Shown piece after piece: positions 1 through 6,328 of a DNA stretch of 18,419 bases. The position numbers and the translations under genes are program-made. The notes under the pieces were generated by a model. That model was not told the DNA's origin. It saw nothing but the letters and a program-made list of their open reading frames with translations, and ran no database searches. The stretch is from Defluviitaleaceae bacterium (GTDB lineage Bacteria > Bacillota > Clostridia > Lachnospirales > WQUN01): positions 1 to 18,419 of the forward strand of contig WRDG01000012.1 of NCBI GenBank assembly GCA_009783525.1. Direction: 5' to 3'. Numbering within the stretch: position 1 is the stretch's first letter; each line of letters begins with the position of its first letter.

Positions 1-156
1 ACGCCCGCCGCCGCAAGCAACTTCAAGAATATTCTGCGGCGTTCCGTCCGTGTTTTCGCGCAAGACCTTCAACAGAAACTCCACGTCGTCGGTGTAGGTT
101 TCAAACTGCTCGTACGCATAAGCGTACCAATGCCTCGAAATAAATTTTTTGTTCAA
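1..156 (-). CDS. Class I SAM-dependent methyltransferase, N-terminal fragment
   Basis: Only the first 52 residues lie in the window; the reading frame stays open to the left edge, so the gene is partial. It starts with TTG at 154-156, preceded by an excellent Shine-Dalgarno (ACGGAGGAAA, about 161-170) at suitable spacing. The protein begins MNKKFISRHWYAYAYEQFE and, at residues 43-52, carries ILEVACGGGR. That matches motif I (hydrophobic-E/D-x-G-x-G-x-G type) which binds the S-adenosylmethionine adenosyl/methionine moiety in class I methyltransferases. The Tyr-rich start and the spacing to motif I fit small-molecule or protein methyltransferases of the Methyltransf_25/11 kind. The substrate cannot be judged without the C-terminal part. 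It lies 50 bp downstream of the GNAT acetyltransferase on the same strand and may be co-transcribed with it. Confidence 0.75.
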   Translation of the reverse strand, partial: MNKKFISRHWYAYAYEQFETYTDDVEFLLKVLRENTDGTPQNILEVACGGGR

Positions 157-206
157 AATGTTTCCTCCGTTTAATTTTTTTTTCAACGCCTTAGCGAAAT
201 AATTAT

Positions 207-827
207 TTATTGCGCAGCAAGTATGTGCGGCTCTTTATACGGAAACTTTTTGTCAAACTCCAGCGCATCTTTTTGCGTCAGCTCCCAATAAACCGCGTCA
301 ATGTAATGCTTACCGCTAATGCCGTCCAGCGCGCCCAAATAAAACGGCAGCGCCATAAAATAATCATGCGCCTCGCCTTCCGGCGTGGTTATTCCGAACT
401 CCGCGGCTCGCCGAAAGCCGACCCTGGGATAATATTTTGGATGCCCGTAGATAACTGCGCCGCGATAGCCAAGTTTTTTTGCCTCTGCGAAACTGTGACG
501 CATCAGCGCCTGCCCGATGCCTTTTTTTTGTTCCTTCGGCAGAACCGAAAGCGGCCCGAATGTCAGCAGCTCATGCTCGTTTTTTTCGCCGTCCACAACT
601 TTGCTTTTGCTGTAAATGATATGACCGACGATTTTGCCGTCAATTTCGGCGACAAAATTTAATTCGGGCACGTAGCCTTGCGCGGTACGCAATTTATTTA
701 CAAGCAAATGCTCGTCGCAGATAACCCTGCCGTCGGTTTCCCAAAATTTCCAAAACGCCTCGCGTGTAAGGGCTTCGACGGCGTAGCGGTCGGCGTGGGT
801 TTCTAAGCGGAATGTGATGTTCGTCAT
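207..827 (-). CDS. GNAT-family N-acetyltransferase (YhbS-like)
   Basis: This is a 206-residue protein of the GCN5-related N-acetyltransferase fold, which transfers acetyl from acetyl-CoA to an amine. Residues 88-110 give the diagnostic acetyl-CoA motif A: LTFGPLSVLPKEQKKGIGQA, with Q-K-K-G-I-G as the pyrophosphate loop. Strand beta4 precedes it (LNFVAEIDGKIVGHI, 56-70). After it comes the YhbS/COG3153 pattern of a YYPRVGF segment near residues 134-140. The ATG at 825-827 was chosen over an upstream GTG at 849-851, because family similarity begins at MTNITFR and a weak Shine-Dalgarno (GAGTGG) precedes it, while none precedes the GTG. The length is close to that of YhbS-like proteins plus a C-terminal extension of about 40 residues. 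The substrate is unknown. A candidate plus-strand RNA starts divergently upstream. Confidence 0.85.
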   Translation of the reverse strand: MTNITFRLETHADRYAVEALTREAFWKFWETDGRVICDEHLLVNKLRTAQGYVPELNFVAEIDGKIVGHIIYSKSKVVDGEKNEHELLTFGPLSVLPKEQKKGIGQALMRHSFAEAKKLGYRGAVIYGHPKYYPRVGFRRAAEFGITTPEGEAHDYFMALPFYLGALDGISGKHYIDAVYWELTQKDALEFDKKFPYKEPHILAAQ

Positions 828-929
828 TTTTTTACCACTCGCGTAACGCACAAATAATTTATCAAAAATACGTCCGCGCCTTTCTATTCATTTTTTTTTA
901 CATTTATCTCTCTTCGAATAATTTTTAAA

Positions 930-1095
930 CGCAAAAATGCCGCGGATCAAGCAGCCTCGACCGAAGCTGCCGTCATACGGCATAAAATTAAAACATGCTA
1001 CGACCTTTGCCTCCAACGTAAGACCTTGGCGTGAGAAAAAATTCCGTTTGCTTAATTTTTGTTTGAGCCCTGTCCGTTTGCGCAGGGCTTTTTTT
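930..1095 (+). ncRNA. Candidate terminator-ended small RNA, family unknown
   Basis: About 165 nt between the start of the GNAT gene and the end of the epimerase gene holds no convincing ORF. It ends in a plus-oriented intrinsic terminator (1066-1095). A weak promoter lies upstream: TTTACA at 897-902, 16-bp spacer, TAATTT at 919-924. Visible stem-loops are ATGCCG (938-943) with a downstream CGGCAT enclosing a GCAGC/GCTGC hairpin, GCCGT-CAT-ACGGC near 969-981, and a CATGC-type stem around CCAA/TTGG near 993-1032. The 8-mer CCGTTTGC occurs twice (1044-1051 and 1074-1081). I do not recognise 6S, SRP, tmRNA, RNase P or a known riboswitch. With no plus-strand gene downstream, cis-regulation is unlikely. 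It could instead be merely a bidirectional hairpin serving the epimerase gene. Confidence 0.4.
1066..1095 (+). terminator. Intrinsic terminator, plus orientation
   Basis: AGCCCTG (1066-1072) pairs with CAGGGCT (1083-1089) around a 10-nt loop, followed by seven T (1089-1095). The minus-strand side continues CAAACAAAAATT, so it is a poor terminator in that direction, although it sits immediately after the epimerase stop codon. It therefore most plausibly ends a plus-strand transcript. Confidence 0.75.
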
Positions 1096-2122
1096 ATCCT
1101 ATGTATTCCGTCCCAACTTCCAGTTCGAAATTAACCGTTTCGCCGGGGGCGATCATGCGGAGGTCGCCAGCGGCGCGGGCCTTGTCGCGGCCTTCGGGGC
1201 GCCAGGTTGCGGGTTCGAGGCCGCACACGTAATCGCCCTCGCCCGTCTGCTTCCACTCGTTCAATATCGGAAGATTTTGAGTATGGTAGCGGACATAGGC
1301 GGCAAGCCCGAGCTTTATGTTCAGCAGCGAAACCTTTGCGAAGCCGTTTGCGTCAGGCTTTGGAAAATGATAGAAGACCTGTTCGCGGAAACCGTGCACG
1401 GGCGCGTCGAAGCGGCTGCAGTCTGACAGCGCGGCCGCGGCCTCGCCGTCGCGGGGCAGCGTTTGCGCGAGCGTCTCGCCGACCGCAAGACGCGTGTGCT
1501 CGCCAAGCATCGGATAGCCGAAATTGAAATGGTACAGAAGCATCAGGGGCGTCTCGAAGAAGCCTTCGTTCGTTACGGCGTCGCGGATCGTCATCGACGC
1601 GGAACCCGCGGCGGAAATTATTTCGCGGCGCAGCCGGATATTTTCGCCGAACAGTTTCGCTTCACGCATCATGCCGCGCATTTCAAGCAGATACTCGTCG
1701 CCGTCCCAGCGGCCGCCCGCGTAGGTTTCGTCCGCCGCCGTCGAATGGATGCGCCCGTGCAAGCCGAGTTCTTCGCCGAGATCCGTGCAGGCCGCGCCCA
1801 TGTAAGTCGCGCCGCAGGTGGTGAGCAAACCGCCCGTGAACGAGCGGAGTATCTGGTCGTCGCCGTAGCGGTGCGGGTGCATCATGCCGATGCGCGACAC
1901 GAACGCGAGCGGCACGCCGTCGTACGAGCACGCGGCGATGTCGAGGCAGCGGTCGGGCAGCACGGTAAAGGTCAGGCCGCCGCCGTTGTTAACTTCCCAA
2001 ATACGCATACCGCGCGACGGGCCGTCGTCCGAAACGCATTTATGTACGTACGCCGCCTGCTCGATGCTGCCGAGTCGTTTGAGCCAGTCGGCGCGGCTGT
2101 GTTCTATTTTTTTGATTTTCAT
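1094..2122 (-). CDS. DUF4432 aldose-1-epimerase-superfamily protein
   Basis: This 342-residue protein resembles the DUF4432 branch of the galactose-mutarotase superfamily (beta-sandwich sugar-binding proteins, E. coli c4013-like). Seen in the sequence: an N-terminal block with GMRIWEVNNGGGLTF and VLPDRCLDIAACSYDG; TCGATYMGAACTDLGEELGLHGRIHSTAAD with the LHG-R/H element; YHFNFGYPML in the middle; and GLEPATWRPEGRDKAR near the C-terminus. In the superfamily, conserved His and Glu residues act as acid/base on the anomeric carbon. The role here as a mutarotase or epimerase is inferred from family. The ATG at 2122 has AAAGGAAA as Shine-Dalgarno. It lies 98 bp downstream of the allose-kinase-like gene on the same strand, consistent with a sugar-catabolism pair. 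No transporter or isomerase is adjacent. Confidence 0.8.
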   Translation of the reverse strand: MKIKKIEHSRADWLKRLGSIEQAAYVHKCVSDDGPSRGMRIWEVNNGGGLTFTVLPDRCLDIAACSYDGVPLAFVSRIGMMHPHRYGDDQILRSFTGGLLTTCGATYMGAACTDLGEELGLHGRIHSTAADETYAGGRWDGDEYLLEMRGMMREAKLFGENIRLRREIISAAGSASMTIRDAVTNEGFFETPLMLLYHFNFGYPMLGEHTRLAVGETLAQTLPRDGEAAAALSDCSRFDAPVHGFREQVFYHFPKPDANGFAKVSLLNIKLGLAAYVRYHTQNLPILNEWKQTGEGDYVCGLEPATWRPEGRDKARAAGDLRMIAPGETVNFELEVGTEYIG

Positions 2123-2220
2123 TTTAATTTCCTTTCACGGCGCACACGGGCATGCGCGATAAATTGTCCGCCGCTTTATTTTTTTTTGCATTTTGCCGTT
2201 CGTTTAAGCAACCCGCGTTT

Positions 2221-3153
2221 TTAAATCAAACCCAGCTCTTTATACGCGTAAATGCCCGCGCCTATCACGCCGTTTTCTTGGCCGGGCCGCGAATATATAA
2301 ATTCGAGGTTTTCTGCTGGCAGCGGCTTGCGCGTGCGCCTGCGCACGGCGGCCTCGAACATTTCTTTCGGAAAGCCGTCCATCTGCATTATGCCTCCGCC
2401 AAGCACGACATAGTCCGGATCGAGTATGGTCGCCTCCGCCGCAACGGGTATCGCCATGCCGTCGATATACTCTTCGATAAACGGATTGCCGGCCCGCGTA
2501 AAAAATTCGCTCACACTAACATTTAACCGCTCCGCGAGCGCGACAAGATGCAGGCCCGCGCAAAAGGCTTCGACGCACCCGACGTTGCCGCAGCCGCAAA
2601 CTGCAGTGCCCGTGCGGTCCGGGATGTGGCCGAGCTCCGCCGCCACGCCGTTTTTGCCGTAATGGATTTTTCCGTCGATCAAAATGCAGTTGCCGAGCCC
2701 CGTACCGAAATAGCACCCGACCACAACTCCCTTATCCGGCAGTTTCAAATCGAAGAAGTCAAACGAGACGAGCATGCTCACGTCGCGCCCGAGCACCGCC
2801 GGGATTTTCAACTCGCGCTCCAAAATATCAACGATCGGTATGTTGTTAAGGCCCTTGATGTTCGGCGTGGACAGCACCGTTCGCCGGCTTTTGTCGATGC
2901 TCGCGGGGAAACCCGCCGAAACCGCCGTCACTTCGATTTGCCGCGGGCTGTCCGCGATCAATTTTTTTATATGCGCGACGAGCCCGCCCACCGGGTCGCC
3001 GCCGAACAGCCCCGGCGTGTTTTCCGACGAATAGCCGCTCAACGAAAAATCAAGCCCGACGAAGCCAGCGCGCACATGCGTGCCGCCTATGTCCAGCGCG
3101 AGGATCGCTTTTGATTTGCCGCCCGCGTTGTTTTTTTCCGATGTGTTTTCCAT
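2221..3153 (-). CDS. alsK: ROK-family sugar kinase, probable D-allose kinase
   Basis: This 310-residue ROK kinase would phosphorylate an aldohexose with ATP. Residues 21-30 hold the phosphate-binding DIGGTHVRAG. D124 in LGRDV is the expected catalytic base. YFGTGLG (about 148-154) is the second phosphate loop. H176, C186, C188 and C193 (ELGHIP...CGCGNVGCVE) form the ROK zinc site. Recalled side by side with E. coli AlsK, long blocks agree: GFPA-x3-K-x-RT-x2-STPN, RDV, GELGHIP-like, and LGGG-x-M-x-M-x2-FP ending R-K/R-PLP. Its length is also close to that of AlsK. This favours allose kinase over glucokinase or NagK. The start at 3151-3153 was chosen because AAGGGGA precedes it; a longer in-frame extension to 3195 has no Shine-Dalgarno. 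It lies 44 bp after obg and upstream of the DUF4432 gene. Confidence 0.75.
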   Translation of the reverse strand: MENTSEKNNAGGKSKAILALDIGGTHVRAGFVGLDFSLSGYSSENTPGLFGGDPVGGLVAHIKKLIADSPRQIEVTAVSAGFPASIDKSRRTVLSTPNIKGLNNIPIVDILERELKIPAVLGRDVSMLVSFDFFDLKLPDKGVVVGCYFGTGLGNCILIDGKIHYGKNGVAAELGHIPDRTGTAVCGCGNVGCVEAFCAGLHLVALAERLNVSVSEFFTRAGNPFIEEYIDGMAIPVAAEATILDPDYVVLGGGIMQMDGFPKEMFEAAVRRRTRKPLPAENLEFIYSRPGQENGVIGAGIYAYKELGLI

Positions 3154-3197
3154 AAAATTCCCCTTTGCCGCTGCGAAAAAATTTTTTTGCCGCACCC

Positions 3198-4466
3198 TTA
3201 CGGATAATATTCAAACTGCAGTTCGTAAACGTTCACGGTGTCGCCCTCTTCTATGCCGAGCTCTTCGAGCCGCGCTATCACACCCTTTTCGCGCATGTAC
3301 CGCTGGAAGAACGCAAACCCTTTTTCGTTCTCCATATTTGTGTAGCCCAAGATCCGTTCGACGCCCGGCCCTTCGACGCGGAAAACATGCGGGCTGTCCT
3401 TTCCGACTGTTATCTTTTCGTCCGCCGCGACCGGCTCCGGATTTTCTTCAAATATTTCTTCAAAATTTATGCTCTCCGGGTAATTTAACAATGTGTCCGC
3501 TACGCCGCGCATCAATTCGGAAAGCCCCGTGTTGGTCGCCGCAGAAATCGCAAACAGCTTAAAATTATTTTGCGCGCAAAATTTTTCTATCGCATTAAGA
3601 TTGTTAACGGCGTCGGGCAGATCGGTTTTGTTCGCGGCAATTATTTGCGGGCGCGACAAAAGGCCGGGGTTGTAGCGCGACAGCTCCCGGTTGATCGTTT
3701 CAATGGCTTCGGTCGGCTCTGCAAGCGACGCGTCCACCACATGGACAAGCACTTTCGTGCGTTCTATATGGCGCAAAAATTCGTGGCCGAGCCCGCGCCC
3801 GTCACTTGCGCCCTCGATAAGGCCGGGGATGTCCGCCAGCACAAAATCGCTGCCCCAATTGCCGCGCACGACGCCGAGGTTCGGCGAAAGCGTGGTGAAT
3901 TGATAGTCCGCTATCTTCGGCTTGGCGTTAGTCACCATCGAAAGCAATGTCGATTTGCCGGCGTTGGGCAGGCCGATGATGCCCGCGTCCGCGATCAATT
4001 TTAACTCGAGCTCGAGCTCGAACGCCTGTCCGGGCCTGCCGTCCTCCGCAAACTTGGGCGCCTGCCGCGTCGGTTTCGCAAAATGCTGGTTGCCTCTGCC
4101 GCCACGCCCGCCCTTCGCTATCACGCGGGGTTCGCCCGGCCTGTTCATGTCCGCGATCACGCGGCCGTTCGCAGCGGAACGTATGACCGTACCCACGGGG
4201 ACGCGCACGACCGCGTCCGCGCCGCCTTTGCCCGCGCGGTTGCCGCCCTCGCCGTTGCCGCCGTTTGCCGCGGCGAACATCTTCTTATACCTGAAGTCAA
4301 CCAAATTGTTGAGCCCGGTCTCCGCGACAAAAACGACGCTGCCGCCGTTGCCGCCGTCGCCGCCGTCCGGGCCGCCGTCGGGCACGTACTTTGCGCGGTA
4401 AAAACCTATGTAGCCGTTGCCTCCCCTGCCCGCCGCGACATTTATTTTTGCCTTGTCTATAAACAA
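3198..4466 (-). CDS. obg: GTPase Obg (CgtA)
   Basis: This is a 422-residue GTPase acting in late assembly of the 50S ribosomal subunit and in stringent/stress control. The order is complete. The glycine-rich Obg fold (about 1-158) has GRGGNG, GGPDGGDGGNGG and KGGRGGRGNQHF. The G domain follows, with G1 GLPNAGKST at about 165-173, G3 DIPGLIEGA, G4 NKTD and G5 SAA. A C-terminal OCT domain (about 350-422) has HVFRVEGPGVERILG. The start is TTG at 4464-4466: it gives the family's N-terminus (M-FIDKAKINVAAG), and GGTGATC, a direct match to the anti-Shine-Dalgarno, ends two bases before it. A further upstream TTG would add 13 non-family residues. The gene follows rplU-prp-rpmA, a usual Firmicutes order, but is separated from it by terminators, so it likely has its own promoter. 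Confidence 0.96.
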   Translation of the reverse strand: MFIDKAKINVAAGRGGNGYIGFYRAKYVPDGGPDGGDGGNGGSVVFVAETGLNNLVDFRYKKMFAAANGGNGEGGNRAGKGGADAVVRVPVGTVIRSAANGRVIADMNRPGEPRVIAKGGRGGRGNQHFAKPTRQAPKFAEDGRPGQAFELELELKLIADAGIIGLPNAGKSTLLSMVTNAKPKIADYQFTTLSPNLGVVRGNWGSDFVLADIPGLIEGASDGRGLGHEFLRHIERTKVLVHVVDASLAEPTEAIETINRELSRYNPGLLSRPQIIAANKTDLPDAVNNLNAIEKFCAQNNFKLFAISAATNTGLSELMRGVADTLLNYPESINFEEIFEENPEPVAADEKITVGKDSPHVFRVEGPGVERILGYTNMENEKGFAFFQRYMREKGVIARLEELGIEEGDTVNVYELQFEYYP

Positions 4467-4605
4467 ATGATCACCAAAAAAATTTGTGAGCCAATAGTAC
4501 CACAATCGGAACGGTTTATTATCTTGGCGGCAAAAAAATTAACGAAGCCGTCACGCAAATAAATTAATTATTTTGCAAACTTTATTATGCTCGAAAAAAT
4601 TTTTC

Positions 4606-4671
4606 AAAAAAAAGCTGCAAGTTGTTTTTAAAAAAACAACAAGTTGTTTTTATAAAAAAACAACAAGCAGC
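4606..4671 (-). terminator. Second terminator-like nested hairpin after rpmA
   Basis: On the minus strand GCTGC (from 4671) and GCAGC (to 4614) bracket two tandem A/T palindromes of 22 and 24 bp, and eight T follow at once (4613-4606). The whole can fold as one long stem or two short ones. The position after the main rpmA terminator suggests a backup terminator. The very low GC of the inner part makes terminator strength uncertain. Confidence 0.5.
4619..4664. repeat. Two tandem AT-rich palindromic units
   Basis: AAGTTGTTTTTAAAAAAACAAC (22 bp, 4619-4640) is repeated as a 24-bp variant with two extra bases (4641-4664). Each unit is itself an inverted repeat, GTTGTTTTT against AAAAACAAC-type arms. 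They lie inside the nested hairpin between rpmA and obg. Confidence 0.8.
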
Positions 4672-4680
4672 AAAAAAATA

Positions 4681-4710
4681 AAAAAGCGGCCAAGGCCGCT
4701 TTTTTTTTAT
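4681..4710 (-). terminator. rpmA operon intrinsic terminator (bidirectional form)
   Basis: AGCGGC (4685-4690) and GCCGCT (4695-4700) form a GC-rich stem around CAAG, extended by flanking A and T runs on both sides (nine T on plus, seven-base T-rich run on minus). It begins 13 bp after the rpmA stop, so it terminates the rplU-prp-rpmA transcript. Confidence 0.9.
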
Positions 4711-4722
4711 ATCTGTTTGCGC

Positions 4723-5016
4723 TTACGCTTCCGCCTGCATCTCCGGGTAAACGGAAACCTGTTTTTTGTCGCGGCCCTTGCGCTCGAAACGGACGGTGCC
4801 GTCCACCAGCGCGAAGAGGCTGTCGTTTGAGGCGCGGCCCACGTTGTTGCCCGGATGCACCTTCGTGCCGCGCTGAGTGTAGAGTATGTTGCCGGCAAGC
4901 ACGAACTGGCCGTCCGCGCGTTTGCTCCCGAGCCTTTGAGCCGCGGAGTCGCGTCCGTTTTTGGTCGAGCCCACGCCTTTTTTATGCGCGAAGAATTGTA
5001 AATTTAATTTGATCAT
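4723..5016 (-). CDS. rpmA: 50S ribosomal protein L27, with cleavable N-terminal leader
   Basis: This 97-residue bacterial L27 has a tail that reaches the peptidyl-transferase centre. The conserved core GSTKNGRDSAAQRLGSKRADGQ, LAGNILYTQRGTKVHPG and GRASNDSLFALVDGTVRFER is unmistakable. The protein begins MIKLNLQFFA-HKKG: the first nine residues are the Firmicutes leader that the cysteine protease Prp removes after LQFF in Staphylococcus aureus. The adjacent upstream gene encodes Prp, so precursor and processing enzyme are co-transcribed, as is usual. The ATG at 5014-5016 has only a weak Shine-Dalgarno (GGACGGT). The 78-bp gap upstream contains an ATCGCA-C-TGCGAT inverted repeat and two GGCGCGG motifs. 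The gene is the last of its operon, ended by a strong terminator. Confidence 0.97.
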   Translation of the reverse strand: MIKLNLQFFAHKKGVGSTKNGRDSAAQRLGSKRADGQFVLAGNILYTQRGTKVHPGNNVGRASNDSLFALVDGTVRFERKGRDKKQVSVYPEMQAEA

Positions 5017-5094
5017 TTTTTTTTACCGTCCGCGCCGTCATCGCACTGCGATATATAACGGCCGCGCCTTTCGTTAAAAATTTTGCGGTTGTAA

Positions 5095-5412
5095 TTATTG
5101 AACGTTTGTTACCTTTACGTCTTTCGGATACAGCTTTTGCGTGTCGTTTATCCCGAGCGCCATCGCCTCAAGCAGCAGGTTCGCGTCGCGGTGGCAACCG
5201 TTTTTTTTATGCAGCGGCATATAAAATTTTAAGCTGCCGCCTTTTTTATTATAGTCGCAGTCAAACTCCGCGTCCGTAAACGCCTTGATGCTGTTAACCG
5301 TGTTGATCAAAAGCATCGATACGGCGGCGCAGGCTTCGTGGCCGCCGTGGTTTTCCGCTTCGAACGCCCACATGAAACCGTCGGCGTTGCGACGCAGCGT
5401 GATTTTTATCAC
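5095..5412 (-). CDS. prp: Ribosomal-processing cysteine protease Prp (YsxB)
   Basis: This 105-residue protein lies between rplU and rpmA, the standard place of the Prp protease that trims the L27 leader. The visible family pattern is MIKITLRR (strand 1), a catalytic-type His at residue 22 (ENHGGH), Cys at 28 followed by AAVSML, then the INTVNSIKAF helix. In S. aureus Prp the pair is His22 and Cys34. Here only five residues separate H22 and C28, so the flexible loop between them is about six residues shorter. The gene starts with GTG at 5410-5412, and that GTG overlaps the TGA stop of rplU as GTGA, implying translational coupling. Function is well supported by context and the H/C-AAVS signature; the short loop is the odd point. 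Confidence 0.88.
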   Translation of the reverse strand: MIKITLRRNADGFMWAFEAENHGGHEACAAVSMLLINTVNSIKAFTDAEFDCDYNKKGGSLKFYMPLHKKNGCHRDANLLLEAMALGINDTQKLYPKDVKVTNVQ

Positions 5413-5732
5413 GCCTGCAAAATTTCTTCCACCTTGAGTTTCGTGAACGGCTGGCGATGCCCTTTCTTTTTATGAAACCCTTTTTTGGATTTGAACTTGT
5501 AGACGATTACTTTTTTCGCCTTTCCGTCGCCTATGACCGACGCGGTTACGCTCGCGCCCTCGACGTACGGCGCGCCGAAAATATTTGATTCGCCTTCCGC
5601 CCCGCCGATTGCCAAAACCTTTTCGAATGTGTAAGCGACGCCCGCCTCCGCGTTAATCTTTTCGACGGTTATAATGTCGCCGGCCCGCACCTTGTATTGC
5701 TTGCCTCCGGTTTCGATGATTGCGTACAACAT
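5409..5732 (-). CDS. rplU: 50S ribosomal protein L21
   Basis: This 107-residue L21 is a primary 23S rRNA-binding protein of the large subunit. It begins MLYAIIETGGKQYKVRAGDI, which is diagnostic, and has the C-terminal basic block YKFKSKKGFHKKKGHRQPFTKLKVE that is the L21 signature. The start is the ATG at 5730-5732 with a near-perfect Shine-Dalgarno (GGAGGAGGTG). The reading frame remains open upstream, but that part is the untranslated leader. The gene is transcribed from the strong promoter at 5849-5877 through a 110-nt structured leader. The TGA stop overlaps the GTG of prp, so L21, Prp and L27 form one operon. Confidence 0.97.
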   Translation of the reverse strand: MLYAIIETGGKQYKVRAGDIITVEKINAEAGVAYTFEKVLAIGGAEGESNIFGAPYVEGASVTASVIGDGKAKKVIVYKFKSKKGFHKKKGHRQPFTKLKVEEILQA

Positions 5733-5842
5733 GTACACCTCCTCCAAATTATTAAGGAGCCCCGCCGGATACGGCAGGCTCGGCACAAAACTCCGTCCGG
5801 GTTTCGTCCTTCGCCTTTGAGCCTCTCCGCGCGGCAAAAACA
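5733..5842 (-). promoter_or_regulatory. Structured 5' leader of rplU (L21-leader candidate)
   Basis: The 110 nt between the predicted transcription start and the rplU start codon fold strongly. On the minus strand AGGCTC (5824-5819) pairs with GAGCCT (5781-5776), followed by a GCCG-tetraloop-CGGC hairpin (5775-5764), then the Shine-Dalgarno. Firmicutes rplU operons often carry an L21 leader RNA (Rfam RF00559) thought to be bound by L21 for feedback. Assignment to that exact family is an inference from position and fold. Confidence 0.55.
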
Positions 5843-5848
5843 GACAGC

Positions 5849-5877
5849 ATTGTATCAAAACAAATAAAATTTGTAAA
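5849..5877 (-). promoter_or_regulatory. Sigma-A promoter of the rplU operon
   Basis: On the minus strand TTTACA (5877-5872), a 17-bp spacer and TACAAT (5854-5849) match the housekeeping consensus closely. The predicted start is near 5842. Confidence 0.85.
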
Positions 5878-5937
5878 GCGGTCTCTTATCCGCTGTCAAT
5901 ATTTAATGCGACGCTGTCAACCCTTGCGTTTTTTTTA

Positions 5938-5961
5938 TCTCTTTGTCTCTTTGTCTCTTTG
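5938..5961. repeat. Three tandem copies of an 8-bp unit
   Basis: TCTCTTTG is repeated perfectly three times (5938-5945, 5946-5953, 5954-5961) in the gap between the ArsC-like gene and the rplU promoter. It is a simple slippage-prone tract. Confidence 0.9.
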
Positions 5962-5979
5962 AAATTTTTTTTGCGTGAT

Positions 5980-6321
5980 TTATTTGTTCGCAAGCCACTG
6001 CGACCATACCTCCGGACTGTTACCGACGGTCGCGAGCCTTCCGTTTCTTACGATGGGCGTTTTTAATACTTCCGGGTTTGCGAGCATGTACTCCTCCGCA
6101 TTTGCTTCGCCCCAAGCCAAAATATTTTTATACGCCCCGTGCTTTTCGTCGAGCAAATTTTTCGTGCCCTTGCACGCGCTTTTTACGCTCGCAAATTCGC
6201 CCTTGCTGATGCCGTACTTGAGTAGGTCGATGTACTGGTATTTTATTCCGCGCTCTTTAAAGAAACGCTCGGCTTTTTTTGTGTCGAAGCACTTGGCTTT
6301 GCCGAATATCTGGATGTTCAT
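5980..6321 (-). CDS. ArsC/Spx-like thioredoxin-fold protein
   Basis: This 113-residue protein belongs to the ArsC family (thioredoxin-like fold, Spx/YffB/arsenate-reductase relatives). Seen are the N-terminal strand MNIQIFG, KCFDTKKAERFFKERGIKYQYIDL with a single Cys at 11, and KTPIVRNGRLATVG with the cis-Pro loop typical of the fold (T88-P89). Spx itself has a CxxC redox switch near residue 10; here Cys11 is followed by F-D-T, so the switch is absent. The third arginine typical of classical arsenate reductases is also not evident, so arsenate reduction is doubtful. A second Cys is at 50. The ATG at 6319-6321 is 7 bp from the gyrA stop with no clear Shine-Dalgarno, suggesting expression as the tail of the gyrase operon. 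Confidence 0.75.
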   Translation of the reverse strand: MNIQIFGKAKCFDTKKAERFFKERGIKYQYIDLLKYGISKGEFASVKSACKGTKNLLDEKHGAYKNILAWGEANAEEYMLANPEVLKTPIVRNGRLATVGNSPEVWSQWLANK

Positions 6322-6328
6322 GCGCGGC

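Noticed and set aside
828..851. Upstream GTG start for the GNAT protein
   Set aside because: It would add eight residues not typical of the family and has no Shine-Dalgarno; the ATG at 825-827 is better.
1463..2224. Long plus-strand open frame of 253 codons opposite the DUF4432 gene
   Set aside because: Arg/Ala-rich low-complexity translation, no ribosome site, fully antisense to a gene with clear family motifs.
5039..5052. ATCGCA-C-TGCGAT inverted repeat between prp and rpmA
   Set aside because: The hairpin loop would be too short as written and no T run follows, so neither terminator nor operator can be supported; noted only as a possible processing site.
5733..5858. 42-residue N-terminal extension of L21
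   Set aside because: It is the open part of the untranslated leader; L21 proteins start at MLYAIIETGGKQYKV, which has a near-perfect ribosome site.
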